From NCBI RefSeq assembly GCF_013378445.1, contig NZ_JABXYK010000004.1, positions 367,097-431,096 of the forward strand: a stretch of 64,000 nucleotides of DNA, read 5' to 3'. This DNA comes from Mycoplana rhizolycopersici. GTDB lineage: Bacteria > Pseudomonadota > Alphaproteobacteria > Rhizobiales > Rhizobiaceae. Positions 40,542 to 49,666 of this stretch are shown in pieces. Below the pieces are notes generated by a model, which was not told the origin of the DNA, searched no databases, and was given only the letters and a program-made list of their open reading frames with translations. Every line of letters begins with the position of its first letter. Position 1 is the stretch's first letter. The position numbers were made by a program, and so were the translations under genes.

Positions 40542-41797
40542 CTGCGATCATGCTCGCCATCTTCGCGGTCCTTCTGGCGCTATCCATGCCGGTCGGATAC
40601 GCCCTTATCATCGCCTCCGGCAGTGCCATCCTGTGGCATGGCGGAACGCCGACGGTGCTTGCCGTCGTCAAGCTGTTTCAGCCGACCCAGAGCTTCCCCC
40701 TGCTTGCCATCCCCTTCTTCATCCTCGCCGGCTCGCTGATGATGTCCGGCACGCTCGGTCAGAGGCTGGTCCAGCTTGCCGCGGCTCTCGTCGGCCGCTT
40801 CCATGGCGGCATGGGCCAGGTGACCGTCGTCGGCTCGACCATATTCGGTGGTGTCTCCGGCTCCGCCGTAGCGGAAGCCTCGGCGCTCGGTTCCATGCTG
40901 ATCCCCTGGCAGAAGCGCGAGGGCTATCCGGCGGGTTTTGCCGCCGCCGTCACCGCGTCCTCGGCGACGATCGCCGGTCTCATTCCGCCATCGATCCCCC
41001 TCATTCTCTATTCAACCGTCGCCAACGTCTCCATCGCAGCACTGTTCACCGCCGGCATCCTGCCCGGCCTGATGCTCGCCGCCGGCATGATGGTGGTCTG
41101 CAACCTGTCGGGTCGTATCCGCAATTTCCCGCGGCTCACCGAACGCTCGCAGTTCCCGCCGTTCGGCAAGCTGCTCGTTTCGGCTCTTCCAGCGCTCGCC
41201 ATGCCGCTGTTCATCGTTCTTTTGCTTCGCGCCGGCATCGCCACGCCGACCGAGGTCAGCGTCATTGCGGTGTTCTATGCGCTTGTCGTCAGCGCCGTTG
41301 TCTATCGCGACGTGACTTTCAAGAGCATCTATGCCGCGCTGGTCGGAACGGTTGTCACGACGGGCATCGTCATGCTTGTCATCACCGCGTCCAGCCTGGT
41401 CGGCCACGTGCTCATCACCGAGCGTGTTCCCACCATGGTGGCGCAATGGGCGCAACAGACGCTGGGCACGATGATTCTGATCATCCTCATGATGAATATC
41501 ATCATGCTGGTGGTCGGCATGTTTCTCGACCTGCCGGCGGCGATCCTTTTGCTGGGACCGACCTTCGTGGCTATCGGGCAGGCGATCGGCATGGACCCAA
41601 TCCAGCTCGGCGTGATGGTGTGCATAAACCTCTCGATCGGTCTGTTCACGCCGCCCATCGGCACCACGCTGTTCATCGGCGCGGCCATCGCCCGCGTGCC
41701 GATCGGCGCCGTCGTCAAAGAGCTCTGGCCTTTCTATCTTGTCGCTGCGACCGTACTCGGCTTGATTTCCTACGTCCCGGCTTTCACGATCTACTGA
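40538..41797 (+). CDS. TRAP transporter large membrane subunit (DctM family), copy 1
   Basis: A 419-residue polytopic permease with the TRAP-M signatures GYALIIASGSAILWHGG, IPFFILAGSLMMSGTLGQ, GGVSGSAVAEASALGSMLIP, TASSATIAGLIPPSIPLILY and NLSIGLFTPPIGTTLFIGAA. It is nearly 90 percent identical by eye to the DctM at 43794-45053, with the last 80 residues almost unchanged. It ends facing the LysR gene; only a 51-base gap separates the convergent stops. Confidence 0.93.
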   Translation: MTAIMLAIFAVLLALSMPVGYALIIASGSAILWHGGTPTVLAVVKLFQPTQSFPLLAIPFFILAGSLMMSGTLGQRLVQLAAALVGRFHGGMGQVTVVGSTIFGGVSGSAVAEASALGSMLIPWQKREGYPAGFAAAVTASSATIAGLIPPSIPLILYSTVANVSIAALFTAGILPGLMLAAGMMVVCNLSGRIRNFPRLTERSQFPPFGKLLVSALPALAMPLFIVLLLRAGIATPTEVSVIAVFYALVVSAVVYRDVTFKSIYAALVGTVVTTGIVMLVITASSLVGHVLITERVPTMVAQWAQQTLGTMILIILMMNIIMLVVGMFLDLPAAILLLGPTFVAIGQAIGMDPIQLGVMVCINLSIGLFTPPIGTTLFIGAAIARVPIGAVVKELWPFYLVAATVLGLISYVPAFTIY

Positions 41798-41848
41798 CGT
41801 GCAAATGTTGCTTTTCGCGTTGTGAGCGCAGGAAAGAGAGCGGCCTCG

Positions 41849-42823
41849 TTATCGAAGGACCGGTTCGTCGTCGGTGGCGAACCGGATCCGGCAGCCCAGC
41901 TCTGTCAGCAAGGTGCGGGCCTGCCGGTCGAAAATGCGGCCCTGTTCGCGGATCCAGTCGGAGAAGATCCGAACGGTGCGCCGGTTGACGTGGCGAGGCG
42001 GGCAGGCGATCCAGTAGGCCGGAAATTCGACGACTTCGAAGGTGGTCGACAGCGGCACGAGCGTTCCTCGCTCAAGGTCCTCCTGGGCCAACGTCGCGGA
42101 ATCGAGTACGACACCGGCGCCGTCGCGCGCCAGCTGGATCGCCATCGAGGATCGGTCGAAACGCAGCGGTGCCTGTTCCAGTGGCGGGTCTATTCCGTGA
42201 ACCAGCAGCCACGCATCCCATTGGTAAAGCGTTTTCACCGAGTGGATCAGCCGCGCATTGGCGAGCAGGCCGGCCGGATCGCTGTTGAGCGCGGCGAGCG
42301 CATCGCGATAGCCCGGGCTGCACATTGGCAGGAAGAAGTCGTTGATGATGCATTCGGTGTGCAGGCCCTCCCACGCGCCAGCGCCGTAGCGCATGTCGAG
42401 ATCGATCGCCTCCGTTTCGAAGTCGGAGAAATCCGGCGTTGCATCGACACGCACGCCCCAGTCGGGATTGGCATCCAGAAAATGTTTCAGTCGGGGCGTC
42501 AGCCATCGAACGGCGAAACTCGGGCTGGAGCGCACGGTCAGTTGCCAGCTGTTGCGCTGGCGCAGGACGACGGCGCGCGCGCCCCGGATCATGCGGAAGG
42601 CATTCGTGGTAGCCTGGAAGAGCATCTCGCCATCGAGCGTCAGCGTTAGGCGCCGGTCCTTGCGGCGAAAGAGACGCACACCCCATTGCTCCTCAAGCTG
42701 CTTGAGCTGCTGGCTGACGGCGGCGGCGGAGACGCCGAGTTCTGCGGCGGCCAGCGACACGCGCCCGGTGCGGGCGACGGCCTCGAAATAGGCAAGCGAG
42801 TTCAGATTGGGATTGATGGCCAC
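41849..42823 (-). CDS. LysR-family transcriptional regulator (GcvA-like)
   Basis: A 324-residue LysR-type regulator. The N-terminal helix-turn-helix reads SLAYFEAVARTGRVSLAAAE and GVSAAAVSQQLKQLEEQWGV, followed by LFRRKDRRLTLT. The effector domain begins LTVRSSPSFAVRWLTPRL, as in GcvA-like members. The start is GTG at 42823 with GGAG upstream. It lies downstream of the second TRAP operon and the dehydrogenase on the same strand, 80 bases after the dehydrogenase stop. It may control the divergent promoter near 46600-46870. Confidence 0.88.
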   Translation of the reverse strand: MAINPNLNSLAYFEAVARTGRVSLAAAELGVSAAAVSQQLKQLEEQWGVRLFRRKDRRLTLTLDGEMLFQATTNAFRMIRGARAVVLRQRNSWQLTVRSSPSFAVRWLTPRLKHFLDANPDWGVRVDATPDFSDFETEAIDLDMRYGAGAWEGLHTECIINDFFLPMCSPGYRDALAALNSDPAGLLANARLIHSVKTLYQWDAWLLVHGIDPPLEQAPLRFDRSSMAIQLARDGAGVVLDSATLAQEDLERGTLVPLSTTFEVVEFPAYWIACPPRHVNRRTVRIFSDWIREQGRIFDRQARTLLTELGCRIRFATDDEPVLR

Positions 42824-42904
42824 GCCGGTCTCCGCACGATAGGGGGCCGTGCCGGGGACGATCCGGCACGCCGTTCGCCAATGGGCGGCGGCGTGCCGTC
42901 GATG

Positions 42905-43786
42905 TCAAGAGATGCCGTTGAGGCGCCGGTAGGCAGTGACGACCTGGCTGTCGTCGGCCAGACCGTTTCCGCTGCCGCTTTCTGCCAGGAACATCTGATG
43001 CGCGGCGGCTGCCAGCGGCAGTCCCATGCCCGCGGAACGCCCGGCGGAAAGGGCGATGCCGAGATCCTTGACGAAGATATCGACAGCGCTCGTTACCGGT
43101 GGAGTTTCCATCAGCATGCGCGGGCCCCGGTCCTTCAGCATCCAGCTCGAGGCCGCCGAGCCGGAGACGATCTCCAGAAGAGTGGCAACATCGACGCCGG
43201 CCTTTTCGCCCAGCGCCATGGCTTCACCCGCCGCGGCCAGGTGAACTCCGCAGAGAAGCTGGTTGATCGCCTTGACGACCGCGCCCTGTCCGACCTTTTG
43301 GCCGCAATGGTAGAGCTTGTCGCCCATGGCGCGAAGGATCGGCGCGACGGCGTCGAAGTCCTCCTTCGGCGCGCCGACCATGATGGTCAGGGTCGCGGCC
43401 TTCGCGCCAACGACACCGCCGGAGACGGGGCAGTCGACGAGGCGCTTGCCACCTGCCCGGACCTCGGTTTCCAGCGCCGTGACCTCGTCCGGCGGGCAGG
43501 TCGCCATGAGGCAGACATGCGCGCCTGCGGGAAGCGCGGCGATCGCTCCGGCCTCGATTAGCACGGTCCGCGCCTGGGCGGCGTTGACCACCATGAGGAT
43601 TAGAACATCGGCATGCAGGCAGGCCGATGCGAGGCTTTCGGAGCGGACCCCGCCAGCTGCGGCAAGCGCGTCCATGGCTTGCGGCCGCGTGTCGAAGCCA
43701 TGGACGGCGTATCCGGCCTTGGCCAGGTTGGTGGCCATGGGCAGGCCCATGGAGCCCAGCCCGACGAAGGCGATGGTCTTGGTCAT
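42905..43786 (-). CDS. 3-hydroxyisobutyrate dehydrogenase-family oxidoreductase, L-threonate dehydrogenase-like
   Basis: A 293-residue beta-hydroxyacid dehydrogenase. The N-terminal NAD(P) motif FVGLGSMGLPMATNLAKAG, the substrate-site DCPVSGGVVGAKAATLTIMV and the catalytic Lys in VVKAINQLLCGVHLAAAGEA are clear. The INQLL..HxAAxxEA and SSWM text is typical of the L-threonate dehydrogenase (LtnD) group and not of 3-hydroxyisobutyrate dehydrogenase proper. It starts eight bases after the DctM stop, in the same operon as the second TRAP transporter, so oxidation of an imported C4 sugar acid is a reasonable guess. Confidence 0.85.
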   Translation of the reverse strand: MTKTIAFVGLGSMGLPMATNLAKAGYAVHGFDTRPQAMDALAAAGGVRSESLASACLHADVLILMVVNAAQARTVLIEAGAIAALPAGAHVCLMATCPPDEVTALETEVRAGGKRLVDCPVSGGVVGAKAATLTIMVGAPKEDFDAVAPILRAMGDKLYHCGQKVGQGAVVKAINQLLCGVHLAAAGEAMALGEKAGVDVATLLEIVSGSAASSWMLKDRGPRMLMETPPVTSAVDIFVKDLGIALSAGRSAGMGLPLAAAAHQMFLAESGSGNGLADDSQVVTAYRRLNGIS

Positions 43787-43793
43787 GCTGTCC

Positions 43794-45053
43794 TCAATAG
43801 ATTGTGAGTGCCGGAACGTATGACATCAGTATCAGCACGATGAAGGCGACGAGATAGAAGGGCCAGAGCTCCTTGACGACGGCGCCGATCGGCACGCGGG
43901 CTATGGCCGCGCCGATGAACAGCGTGGTGCCGATGGGCGGCGTGAAGAGGCCGATCGAGAGGTTTATGCACACCATCACGCCGAGCTGGATTGGGTCCAT
44001 GCCGATTGCGTGGCCGATTGCAACGAAGGTCGGCCCCAGCAACAGGATCGCCGCCGGCAGGTCTAGGAACATGCCGACCACGAGCATGATGATGTTCATC
44101 ATGAGGATGATCAGAATAGCATTGACCAGTGTGTCCTGCGCCCACTGCGCCACAATCGTTGGAACACGCTCGGTGATGAGAACGTGGCCGACCAGGCTGG
44201 AGGCGGTAATGACCAGCATGACGATGCCGGTGGTAATCACGGTGCCCACCAGGGCCTCATGGAGGCGCGCCCAGGTCAGGTCGCGGTAGACAATGAGGCT
44301 GACAACAAGCGCATAGAACACCGCGATGACGCTGACCTCGGTCGGCGTGGCTATGCCGGCGCGCAGCAGCACGACGATGAAGAACGGCATCAGCAGCGCG
44401 GGTAAGGCAGAAAGTATCGATTTGCCGACGGAGCGCAGATGCGTCTGGTCGGTGAGCCGCGGAAAATTACGGATGCGGCCGGACAGGTAGCAGACCAGCA
44501 TCATACCGGCGGCGAGCATCAGGCCGGGCAGAACAGCGGCCGAGAACAATGCTGCGATGGAGGCATTGGAGACGGTGGAATAGAGGATGAGCGGAATCGA
44601 CGGCGGAATGAGGCCCGCGATCGTCGAGGACGAGGCTGTGACGGCGGCGGCAAAACCGGCCGGATAGCCCTCGCGCTTCTGCCACGGGATCAGCATGGAA
44701 CCGAGCGCTGATGCCTCCGCCACTGCGGACCCGGAGACGCCACCGAAGATGGTGGAGCCGACGACGGTGACCTGGCCCATACCGCCATGGAAGCGGCCGA
44801 CGAGAGCGGCTGCGAACTGCACGAGCTTCTGGCCGAGCGTGCCCGACATCATCAGCGAGCCGGACAAAATGAAGAAGGGAATGGCCAGCAGCGGGAAGCT
44901 CTGAGTCGGCTGGAACAGCTTGACAACGGCGAGCACCGTGGGCGTTCCGCCATGGAATAGAATGGCCGTACCGGCGGCGATGATCAGCGCATAGCCGACA
45001 GGGACGGACAGGGCCAGAAGGACGGCGAAAATGCCGGTCATGACGGCTGTCAT
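43794..45053 (-). CDS. TRAP transporter large membrane subunit (DctM family), copy 2
   Basis: A 419-residue permease with all TRAP-M motifs (GYALIIAAGTAILFHGG, GGVSGSAVAEASALGSM, TASSSTIAGLIPPSIPLILY, NLSIGLFTPPIGTTLFIGAA). The same length as copy 1 and near-identical over long blocks; differences concentrate around residues 195-230 and 265-275. The ATG overlaps the DctQ stop (ATGA at 45050-45053). It is transcribed leftwards, towards copy 1. Confidence 0.93.
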   Translation of the reverse strand: MTAVMTGIFAVLLALSVPVGYALIIAAGTAILFHGGTPTVLAVVKLFQPTQSFPLLAIPFFILSGSLMMSGTLGQKLVQFAAALVGRFHGGMGQVTVVGSTIFGGVSGSAVAEASALGSMLIPWQKREGYPAGFAAAVTASSSTIAGLIPPSIPLILYSTVSNASIAALFSAAVLPGLMLAAGMMLVCYLSGRIRNFPRLTDQTHLRSVGKSILSALPALLMPFFIVVLLRAGIATPTEVSVIAVFYALVVSLIVYRDLTWARLHEALVGTVITTGIVMLVITASSLVGHVLITERVPTIVAQWAQDTLVNAILIILMMNIIMLVVGMFLDLPAAILLLGPTFVAIGHAIGMDPIQLGVMVCINLSIGLFTPPIGTTLFIGAAIARVPIGAVVKELWPFYLVAFIVLILMSYVPALTIY

Positions 45054-45616
45054 GTCATATGCTCCGTTTCCGTCTGGTGGACAAGGCGCGGATCCGCTGC
45101 GTAGGCCACCCGAATGAGATTGACGCCGGCCGCCAGCGCGATGCCGCCGAAGCCGAAGAGAAGAGAACTGTACGCCCAGGCTTGGCCAAGTCCGGTCATG
45201 GGAAAGACCTGGACCTTGGTGATCTGGATTACCTGCAGGGAAAGCCAGGCGAGATAGGCGAACGAAATGGCCACGAGCAGATTGATGCCCATCAGCAGAA
45301 GGCGCAGCTTCGCCGCGTCCAGCATGGAGCGTAGCGCTTCGGCCGCGATGTGGGCACCGCGCTGGGCGCCGACGACGATGCCGCCCATGATCAGCCACGG
45401 GAAGAGCAGGTTGGGCACTTCGTTCGGCCAGCCGAGTCCGGCAGAGGTGAAATAGCGAACGACGACTTCCGCCATCAGCGCCAGGAAGATGACGACGACG
45501 GCGGAGACGGCGATGACGATTGCAATCTGATCGAGCGTGCGCCCGGCCAGATTGGCGATGTGCAAGACGGGAGAACCCGCCTTGCCATCAGTTGCCCGAA
45601 CAGGAGCCGCCGTCAT
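45050..45616 (-). CDS. TRAP transporter small membrane subunit (DctQ family), copy 2
   Basis: A 188-residue four-helix membrane protein with VVVRYFTSAGLGWPNEVPNL, identical to copy 1 in this stretch, and LIMGGIVVGAQRGAHIAAEA. The ATG at 45616 overlaps the DctP stop (TGATG), mirroring the coupling seen in copy 1; a GTG three bases upstream is also possible. The N-terminal 25 residues differ most between the copies. Confidence 0.9.
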   Translation of the reverse strand: MTAAPVRATDGKAGSPVLHIANLAGRTLDQIAIVIAVSAVVVIFLALMAEVVVRYFTSAGLGWPNEVPNLLFPWLIMGGIVVGAQRGAHIAAEALRSMLDAAKLRLLLMGINLLVAISFAYLAWLSLQVIQITKVQVFPMTGLGQAWAYSSLLFGFGGIALAAGVNLIRVAYAADPRLVHQTETEHMT

Positions 45617-46590
45617 CACTGGGCGGCTTCCTTGGCCGCTGCGATGAGTTCATCGACGAGTTCCGGATACTGGGCACGCCACTTTTCATAGACCGGCTGC
45701 GTGGCCGCAACGAAAGGTGCGGGATCGACCTCGTTGAACTTGATGCCGGCTGCCTCAAGCGTGGCGCGCAGCTCGTTCGACTGGTCGCGTACCATCTTTC
45801 GGTTCAGATCTCCGGCTTCCTTGGCGGCAGCGCGGACGATTTCCTGGTCTTCGGCGGAGAGGCCATCAAAGACAATCTTCGAAGCCAGGAAGGGGGTCGC
45901 CTCGTACTTGTGGTTGCTCATCGAGATGAAGGGCTGCACTTCATGCAGCTTCGACGAATAAATGTTGATCAGCGGATTTTCCTGACCATCGACCACGCCC
46001 TGCTGGAGCGCGATGTAAAGCTCGGAGAAAGCCATGGGAGTCGGCGAGGCGCCGAGCGCTTCGAAAATGTCGATTGTCATCGGATCCGGCGGCGTGCGGA
46101 TTTTCATGCCCTTCAGGTCTTCCGGTGCCACGATCGGCTTCTTGGAATTGGACACTTCACGAATGCCGTTGTTCCACCATCCAAGGACGACCAGGCCCTG
46201 CGCTTCGGCGGCGGCGGCAATCTTGTCGCCGACCGGGCCGTCCATGACGGCTTCGGCCTGCTCGAGGTTCTGGAACAGGAAGGGCAGGCCCAAGAGTGCA
46301 ATCTCAGGTACGACAGCAGAGGTGGTGCCCTGCGAGTTTGCCGAAAAGGCAATGGTGCCAAGGCGCATGTTGGTGATGGTCTCGGCGTCGTCGCCGAACT
46401 GCGCGGCACCGCCGACGTCAACCTGAAGGCGGCCGCCCGACTTTTCCTTGACGATCTCGGAGAACTTCAGCGAGGCAACATCCTTCGGATTGCCGGCGCC
46501 TGCATTGTGAGACAGCTGGAATGTCTGGGCACTTGCCGTGCTGGCGCAGAACGCAAAGGCAACGGCTGTCAATAGATGGCGAAATTTCAT
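45616..46590 (-). CDS. TRAP transporter solute-binding protein (DctP family), copy 2
   Basis: A 324-residue DctP protein. The signal peptide (HLLTAVAFAFCASTASAQ) is followed by FQLSHNAGAGNPKDVASLKF. MKIRTPPDPMTIDIFEALGA and SELYIALQQGVVDGQENPL match copy 1 almost exactly, so the ligand is probably the same or very close. GGGAGGAG precedes the ATG at 46590. It starts the leftward operon P-Q-M-dehydrogenase-LysR and is divergent from the split transketolase. Confidence 0.93.
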   Translation of the reverse strand: MKFRHLLTAVAFAFCASTASAQTFQLSHNAGAGNPKDVASLKFSEIVKEKSGGRLQVDVGGAAQFGDDAETITNMRLGTIAFSANSQGTTSAVVPEIALLGLPFLFQNLEQAEAVMDGPVGDKIAAAAEAQGLVVLGWWNNGIREVSNSKKPIVAPEDLKGMKIRTPPDPMTIDIFEALGASPTPMAFSELYIALQQGVVDGQENPLINIYSSKLHEVQPFISMSNHKYEATPFLASKIVFDGLSAEDQEIVRAAAKEAGDLNRKMVRDQSNELRATLEAAGIKFNEVDPAPFVAATQPVYEKWRAQYPELVDELIAAAKEAAQ

Positions 46591-46875
46591 GTCACTCCTC
46601 CCTAAGGCGTGGGTTGTATACGCGAAAGGGAAGCCTCCGACACTGCGTGATCCTGCGACAGTCGATATGCCGCAAGAGTGGCGACGGCGACTGACCAGAT
46701 CATGCAGCGGAACGTCCTCCTCGCCCGCTTCCATGAAGCTCGCTCATCTTGAGAGATGCGTCATCTAAGTTTTTCTAAACAACTTGTTCGAATAACTTAA
46801 TTGAAGGTTGTTTTTTTCCGCGGCAGTACTGTCGCTCGTTGGCGCCGGGATGCGCCGGACGAGACGGGAGGAATC
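46591..46875. promoter_or_regulatory. Divergent promoter region between TRAP copy 2 and the transketolase operon
   Basis: The 285-base gap contains AGATG-CGT-CATCT (46755-46767), the palindrome AACAACTTGTT (46778-46788) and an A/T-rich TTCGAATAACTTAATTGAA (46787-46805) with partial dyad symmetry and a T-N11-A core, the form of a LysR-type site. GGGAGGAG and GGGAGGAA are the ribosome sites at each end. The LysR encoded at 41849 is the nearest candidate regulator. Confidence 0.4.
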
Positions 46876-47730
46876 ATGACCATTCAGGCCACGACGGCGA
46901 CGCTGTCGAACATGAGCCTTGCGCGCCGCGCTTGGGAAATACGCCGCAAGGCCGTTCGAATGGGCGAGGTGCAGGGTCAGGGCTATGTCGGGCAGGCGCT
47001 CGGTATTGCCGATGTTCTTTCCGTTTCCTACTTCCACGCGCTTGCCTATCGGCCAGATGAACCGGAATGGGAAGGCCGCGACCGCTTTCTGCTTTCCATC
47101 GGCCATTACGCCATCGCGCTTTATTCAGCGTTGATAGAGGCCGGCATCCTGCCGGAGCAGGAGCTGGAAACCTACGGGACCGATGACAGCCGCCTGCCGA
47201 TGTCCGGTATGGCAGCCTACACGCCCGGCATGGAAGTAACCGGCGGATCGCTTGGCCAGGGGCTGGGCATCGGCGTCGGCATGGCGCTCGGCCTCAAGGC
47301 CAAGAAGAACCCGGCCTTCGTCTACAATCTGATGTCGGATGGCGAACTCGGTGAGGGCTCTACCTGGGAAGCCGCGATGTCGGCAGCCCATCACAAGCTC
47401 GACAATCTCGTCTGCATAGTCGATTTCAACGACCAACAGGCGGACGGCAAGTCCACGGACATGCTTTGTTCCGAGCCGCTCGCGGACAAGTGGGCCTCCT
47501 TCGGCTGGCATGTCCAGCGCGTGGACGGCAACGATATCGCCGCGCTCGTCGCGGCCTTCGATGCGGCCCGCAACCTCAAGGACGCCAAGCCCCGCGTCAT
47601 CATCTGCGACACGATCATGTGCAAGGGCGTACCCTTTCTCGAAGAGCGCGAGATCACGCATTTCGTGCGGGTCGAGGCGGACGAGTGGCAGAAAGCGCTC
47701 GCCGTTCTCGATGCGAACCGGCCGGAATGA
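46876..47730 (+). CDS. Transketolase N-terminal subunit (split transketolase)
   Basis: A 284-residue protein equal to the thiamine-diphosphate-binding half of transketolase. The cofactor motif is seen in SDGELGEGSTWEAAMSAAHH and ending KLDNLVCIVDFN; GMEVTGGSLGQGLGIGVGMA is the conserved Gly-rich stretch and LLSIGHYAIALYSAL the N-terminal one. The C-terminal half is a separate gene 15 bases downstream. Split transketolases serve in specialised pathways such as apulose-phosphate or sulfo-sugar cleavage, and less often as the central enzyme. Here SDR, TIM-barrel and DHA-kinase-like genes follow in the same operon. Confidence 0.92.
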   Translation: MTIQATTATLSNMSLARRAWEIRRKAVRMGEVQGQGYVGQALGIADVLSVSYFHALAYRPDEPEWEGRDRFLLSIGHYAIALYSALIEAGILPEQELETYGTDDSRLPMSGMAAYTPGMEVTGGSLGQGLGIGVGMALGLKAKKNPAFVYNLMSDGELGEGSTWEAAMSAAHHKLDNLVCIVDFNDQQADGKSTDMLCSEPLADKWASFGWHVQRVDGNDIAALVAAFDAARNLKDAKPRVIICDTIMCKGVPFLEEREITHFVRVEADEWQKALAVLDANRPE

Positions 47731-47744
47731 GGGAGGATCACGCA

Positions 47745-48791
47745 ATGAGTGCCACGCATAAATACGACCCGCACCGGAAGTGGGAAGCACGCACGCCGCC
47801 GAAGCCCGGCGAAGGCGGACGCACGTCCGCGATGATCGCCTCGCTGGCGGCCGAAGGCTATGAGACGGTTTCAGCACCCTTCGGCCACGCGCTGGTGGAG
47901 GAAGCGAAAAAGAACGACCGCGTCGTCGGCCTCACCGCCGATCTTTCGAAATATACCGACCTTCATATCTTTGCCCAGGCTTTTCCCGAACGGTTCTACC
48001 AGATGGGCATGGCCGAGCAGGTGATGATCTCGGCCGCCGCCGGCATGGCGCGCGAGGGCTTCATTCCCTTCGCCACCACCTATGCCGTCTTCGCCTCGCG
48101 CCGCGCCTATGATTTCATCGCCATGGCGATCGCGGAGGAATATCTGCCCGTCAAGATCGTCTGCGCCCTGCCGGGCCTGACGACCGGCTACGGGCCGAGC
48201 CACCAGGCGACAGAGGACCTCGCGATCTTCCGCGGCCTGCCCAACCTGACGATCGTCGATCCGTGCGACGCCATCGACGTGATGGAAGCCGTTCCCGCCA
48301 TCACGGCGCATGAAGGGCCGGTCTATATGCGCCTGCCGCGTGGCAAGGTGCCCTCCGTCATCCGCGAGCATTGCCCGGATTACAAATTCGAGCTCGGCAA
48401 GGCCAAGCTTCTGCGGGACGGCAAGGACGTGCTCGTCATCGCCTCCGGCTTCATGACGATGCGGGCGCTTGATGCCGCCGTCGAACTGGAAGCGCAGGGC
48501 ATTTCGGCCGCCGTGCTGCATTGCCCGACGATCAAGCCGCTGGACACGGAGACGATCCTTGCGGAAGCCGGCAAGGGTGGCCGTCTTGTCGTCACGGCGG
48601 AAAACCACACGAAGGTCGGCGGTCTCGGCGAGGCGGTTGCCTCCACGCTGCTAACGAATGGCGTAACGCCCACCTTCCGCATGATCGGTCTGCCGGACCA
48701 GTTCCTCGATGCGGGCGCGCTTCCGACACTGCACGATCGTTACGGCATCTCGACTGCCGCCATGATCACGCAGATCCGCGGCTGGCTCTGA
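47745..48791 (+). CDS. Transketolase C-terminal subunit (split transketolase)
   Basis: A 348-residue protein covering the pyrimidine-binding and C-terminal domains of transketolase. The catalytic Glu lies in FYQMGMAEQVMISAAAGMA; GLTTGYGPSHQATEDLAIFR and GPVYMRLPRGKVP are typical, and TAENHTKVGGLGEAVAS marks the C-terminal domain. GGGAGGA precedes the ATG. It has about 35 extra N-terminal residues (HKYDPHRKWEARTPP) before the conserved part. It must assemble with the upstream subunit to be active. Confidence 0.92.
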   Translation: MSATHKYDPHRKWEARTPPKPGEGGRTSAMIASLAAEGYETVSAPFGHALVEEAKKNDRVVGLTADLSKYTDLHIFAQAFPERFYQMGMAEQVMISAAAGMAREGFIPFATTYAVFASRRAYDFIAMAIAEEYLPVKIVCALPGLTTGYGPSHQATEDLAIFRGLPNLTIVDPCDAIDVMEAVPAITAHEGPVYMRLPRGKVPSVIREHCPDYKFELGKAKLLRDGKDVLVIASGFMTMRALDAAVELEAQGISAAVLHCPTIKPLDTETILAEAGKGGRLVVTAENHTKVGGLGEAVASTLLTNGVTPTFRMIGLPDQFLDAGALPTLHDRYGISTAAMITQIRGWL

Positions 48792-48854
48792 ACATTTTTC
48801 AACGAGTTTGCGCCGCGGCAGAAGGCCGGGCGCGGCTATCAAGGGAGAAACCTC

Positions 48855-49613
48855 ATGGCTACTGCTCTGCTTCAGGGCAAATTCGCCGTCGTCACCGGCG
48901 CGGCATCCAAGCGCGGTCTCGGCAAGGCGACGGCAAAGCTTTTCGCCGAACACGGCGCGACCGTCGCGATCCTCGATCTCGATGAGGCCGCCGCGAGGGA
49001 GGCTGCCGCCGATCTCGGTCCGCAGCATGTCGGCATGGCGTGCGACGTCACCGATCTCGAAGGCGTGAAGAAGGTCTTCGACGCGCTGGCCGCCAGGTGG
49101 GGTCAGATCGATATCCTTGTCAACAATGCCGGCATCACCCAGCCGCTGAAGATCATGGACATCGCGCCGAAGAACTACGACGCGGTGCTCGATGTGAACC
49201 TGCGCGGCACGCTCTATTGCAGCCAGGCGGTCATTCCGCACATGCGCTCGCGCAAGGAAGGCAAGATCGTGAACCTGTCCTCGGTCTCCGCGCAACGCGG
49301 CGGCGGCATCTTCGGCGGCCCGCACTACTCCGCCGCCAAGGCCGGCGTGCTGGGCCTCACCAAGGCGATGGCGCGTGAACTGGCACCCGACAATGTCCGC
49401 GTCAACGCGATCTGCCCCGGCTTCATCGCCACTGACATCACCGGCGGCATGCTGACACCGGAAAAGCTGGAAGAGATCAAGCTTGGCATTCCGATGGGCC
49501 GCGCCGGCACGGCGGATGACGTCGCCGGCTGCGCGCTGTTCCTCGCCTCGGATCTCTCCGCGTATGTCACGGGTTCTGAAGTCGATGTGAACGGCGGCTC
49601 GCTCATTCACTGA
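48855..49613 (+). CDS. SDR-family oxidoreductase
   Basis: A 252-residue classical SDR with an intact active site: TGAASKRGLGKATAK for the dinucleotide, NNAGITQP, the catalytic Ser in IVNLSSVSAQ and YSAAKAG for Tyr and Lys. The end AYVTGSEVDVNGGSLIH is normal. GGGAGAAA precedes the ATG. As part of the transketolase operon it probably oxidises or reduces a polyol or sugar acid that feeds the transketolase. Contrast with the SDR at 13546, which has lost these residues. Confidence 0.88.
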   Translation: MATALLQGKFAVVTGAASKRGLGKATAKLFAEHGATVAILDLDEAAAREAAADLGPQHVGMACDVTDLEGVKKVFDALAARWGQIDILVNNAGITQPLKIMDIAPKNYDAVLDVNLRGTLYCSQAVIPHMRSRKEGKIVNLSSVSAQRGGGIFGGPHYSAAKAGVLGLTKAMARELAPDNVRVNAICPGFIATDITGGMLTPEKLEEIKLGIPMGRAGTADDVAGCALFLASDLSAYVTGSEVDVNGGSLIH

Positions 49614-49666
49614 CCTTGCCGGCCGGCGCGTTTTGATGTGCCGGCCCCGCATCCGGGGAGGAATGC

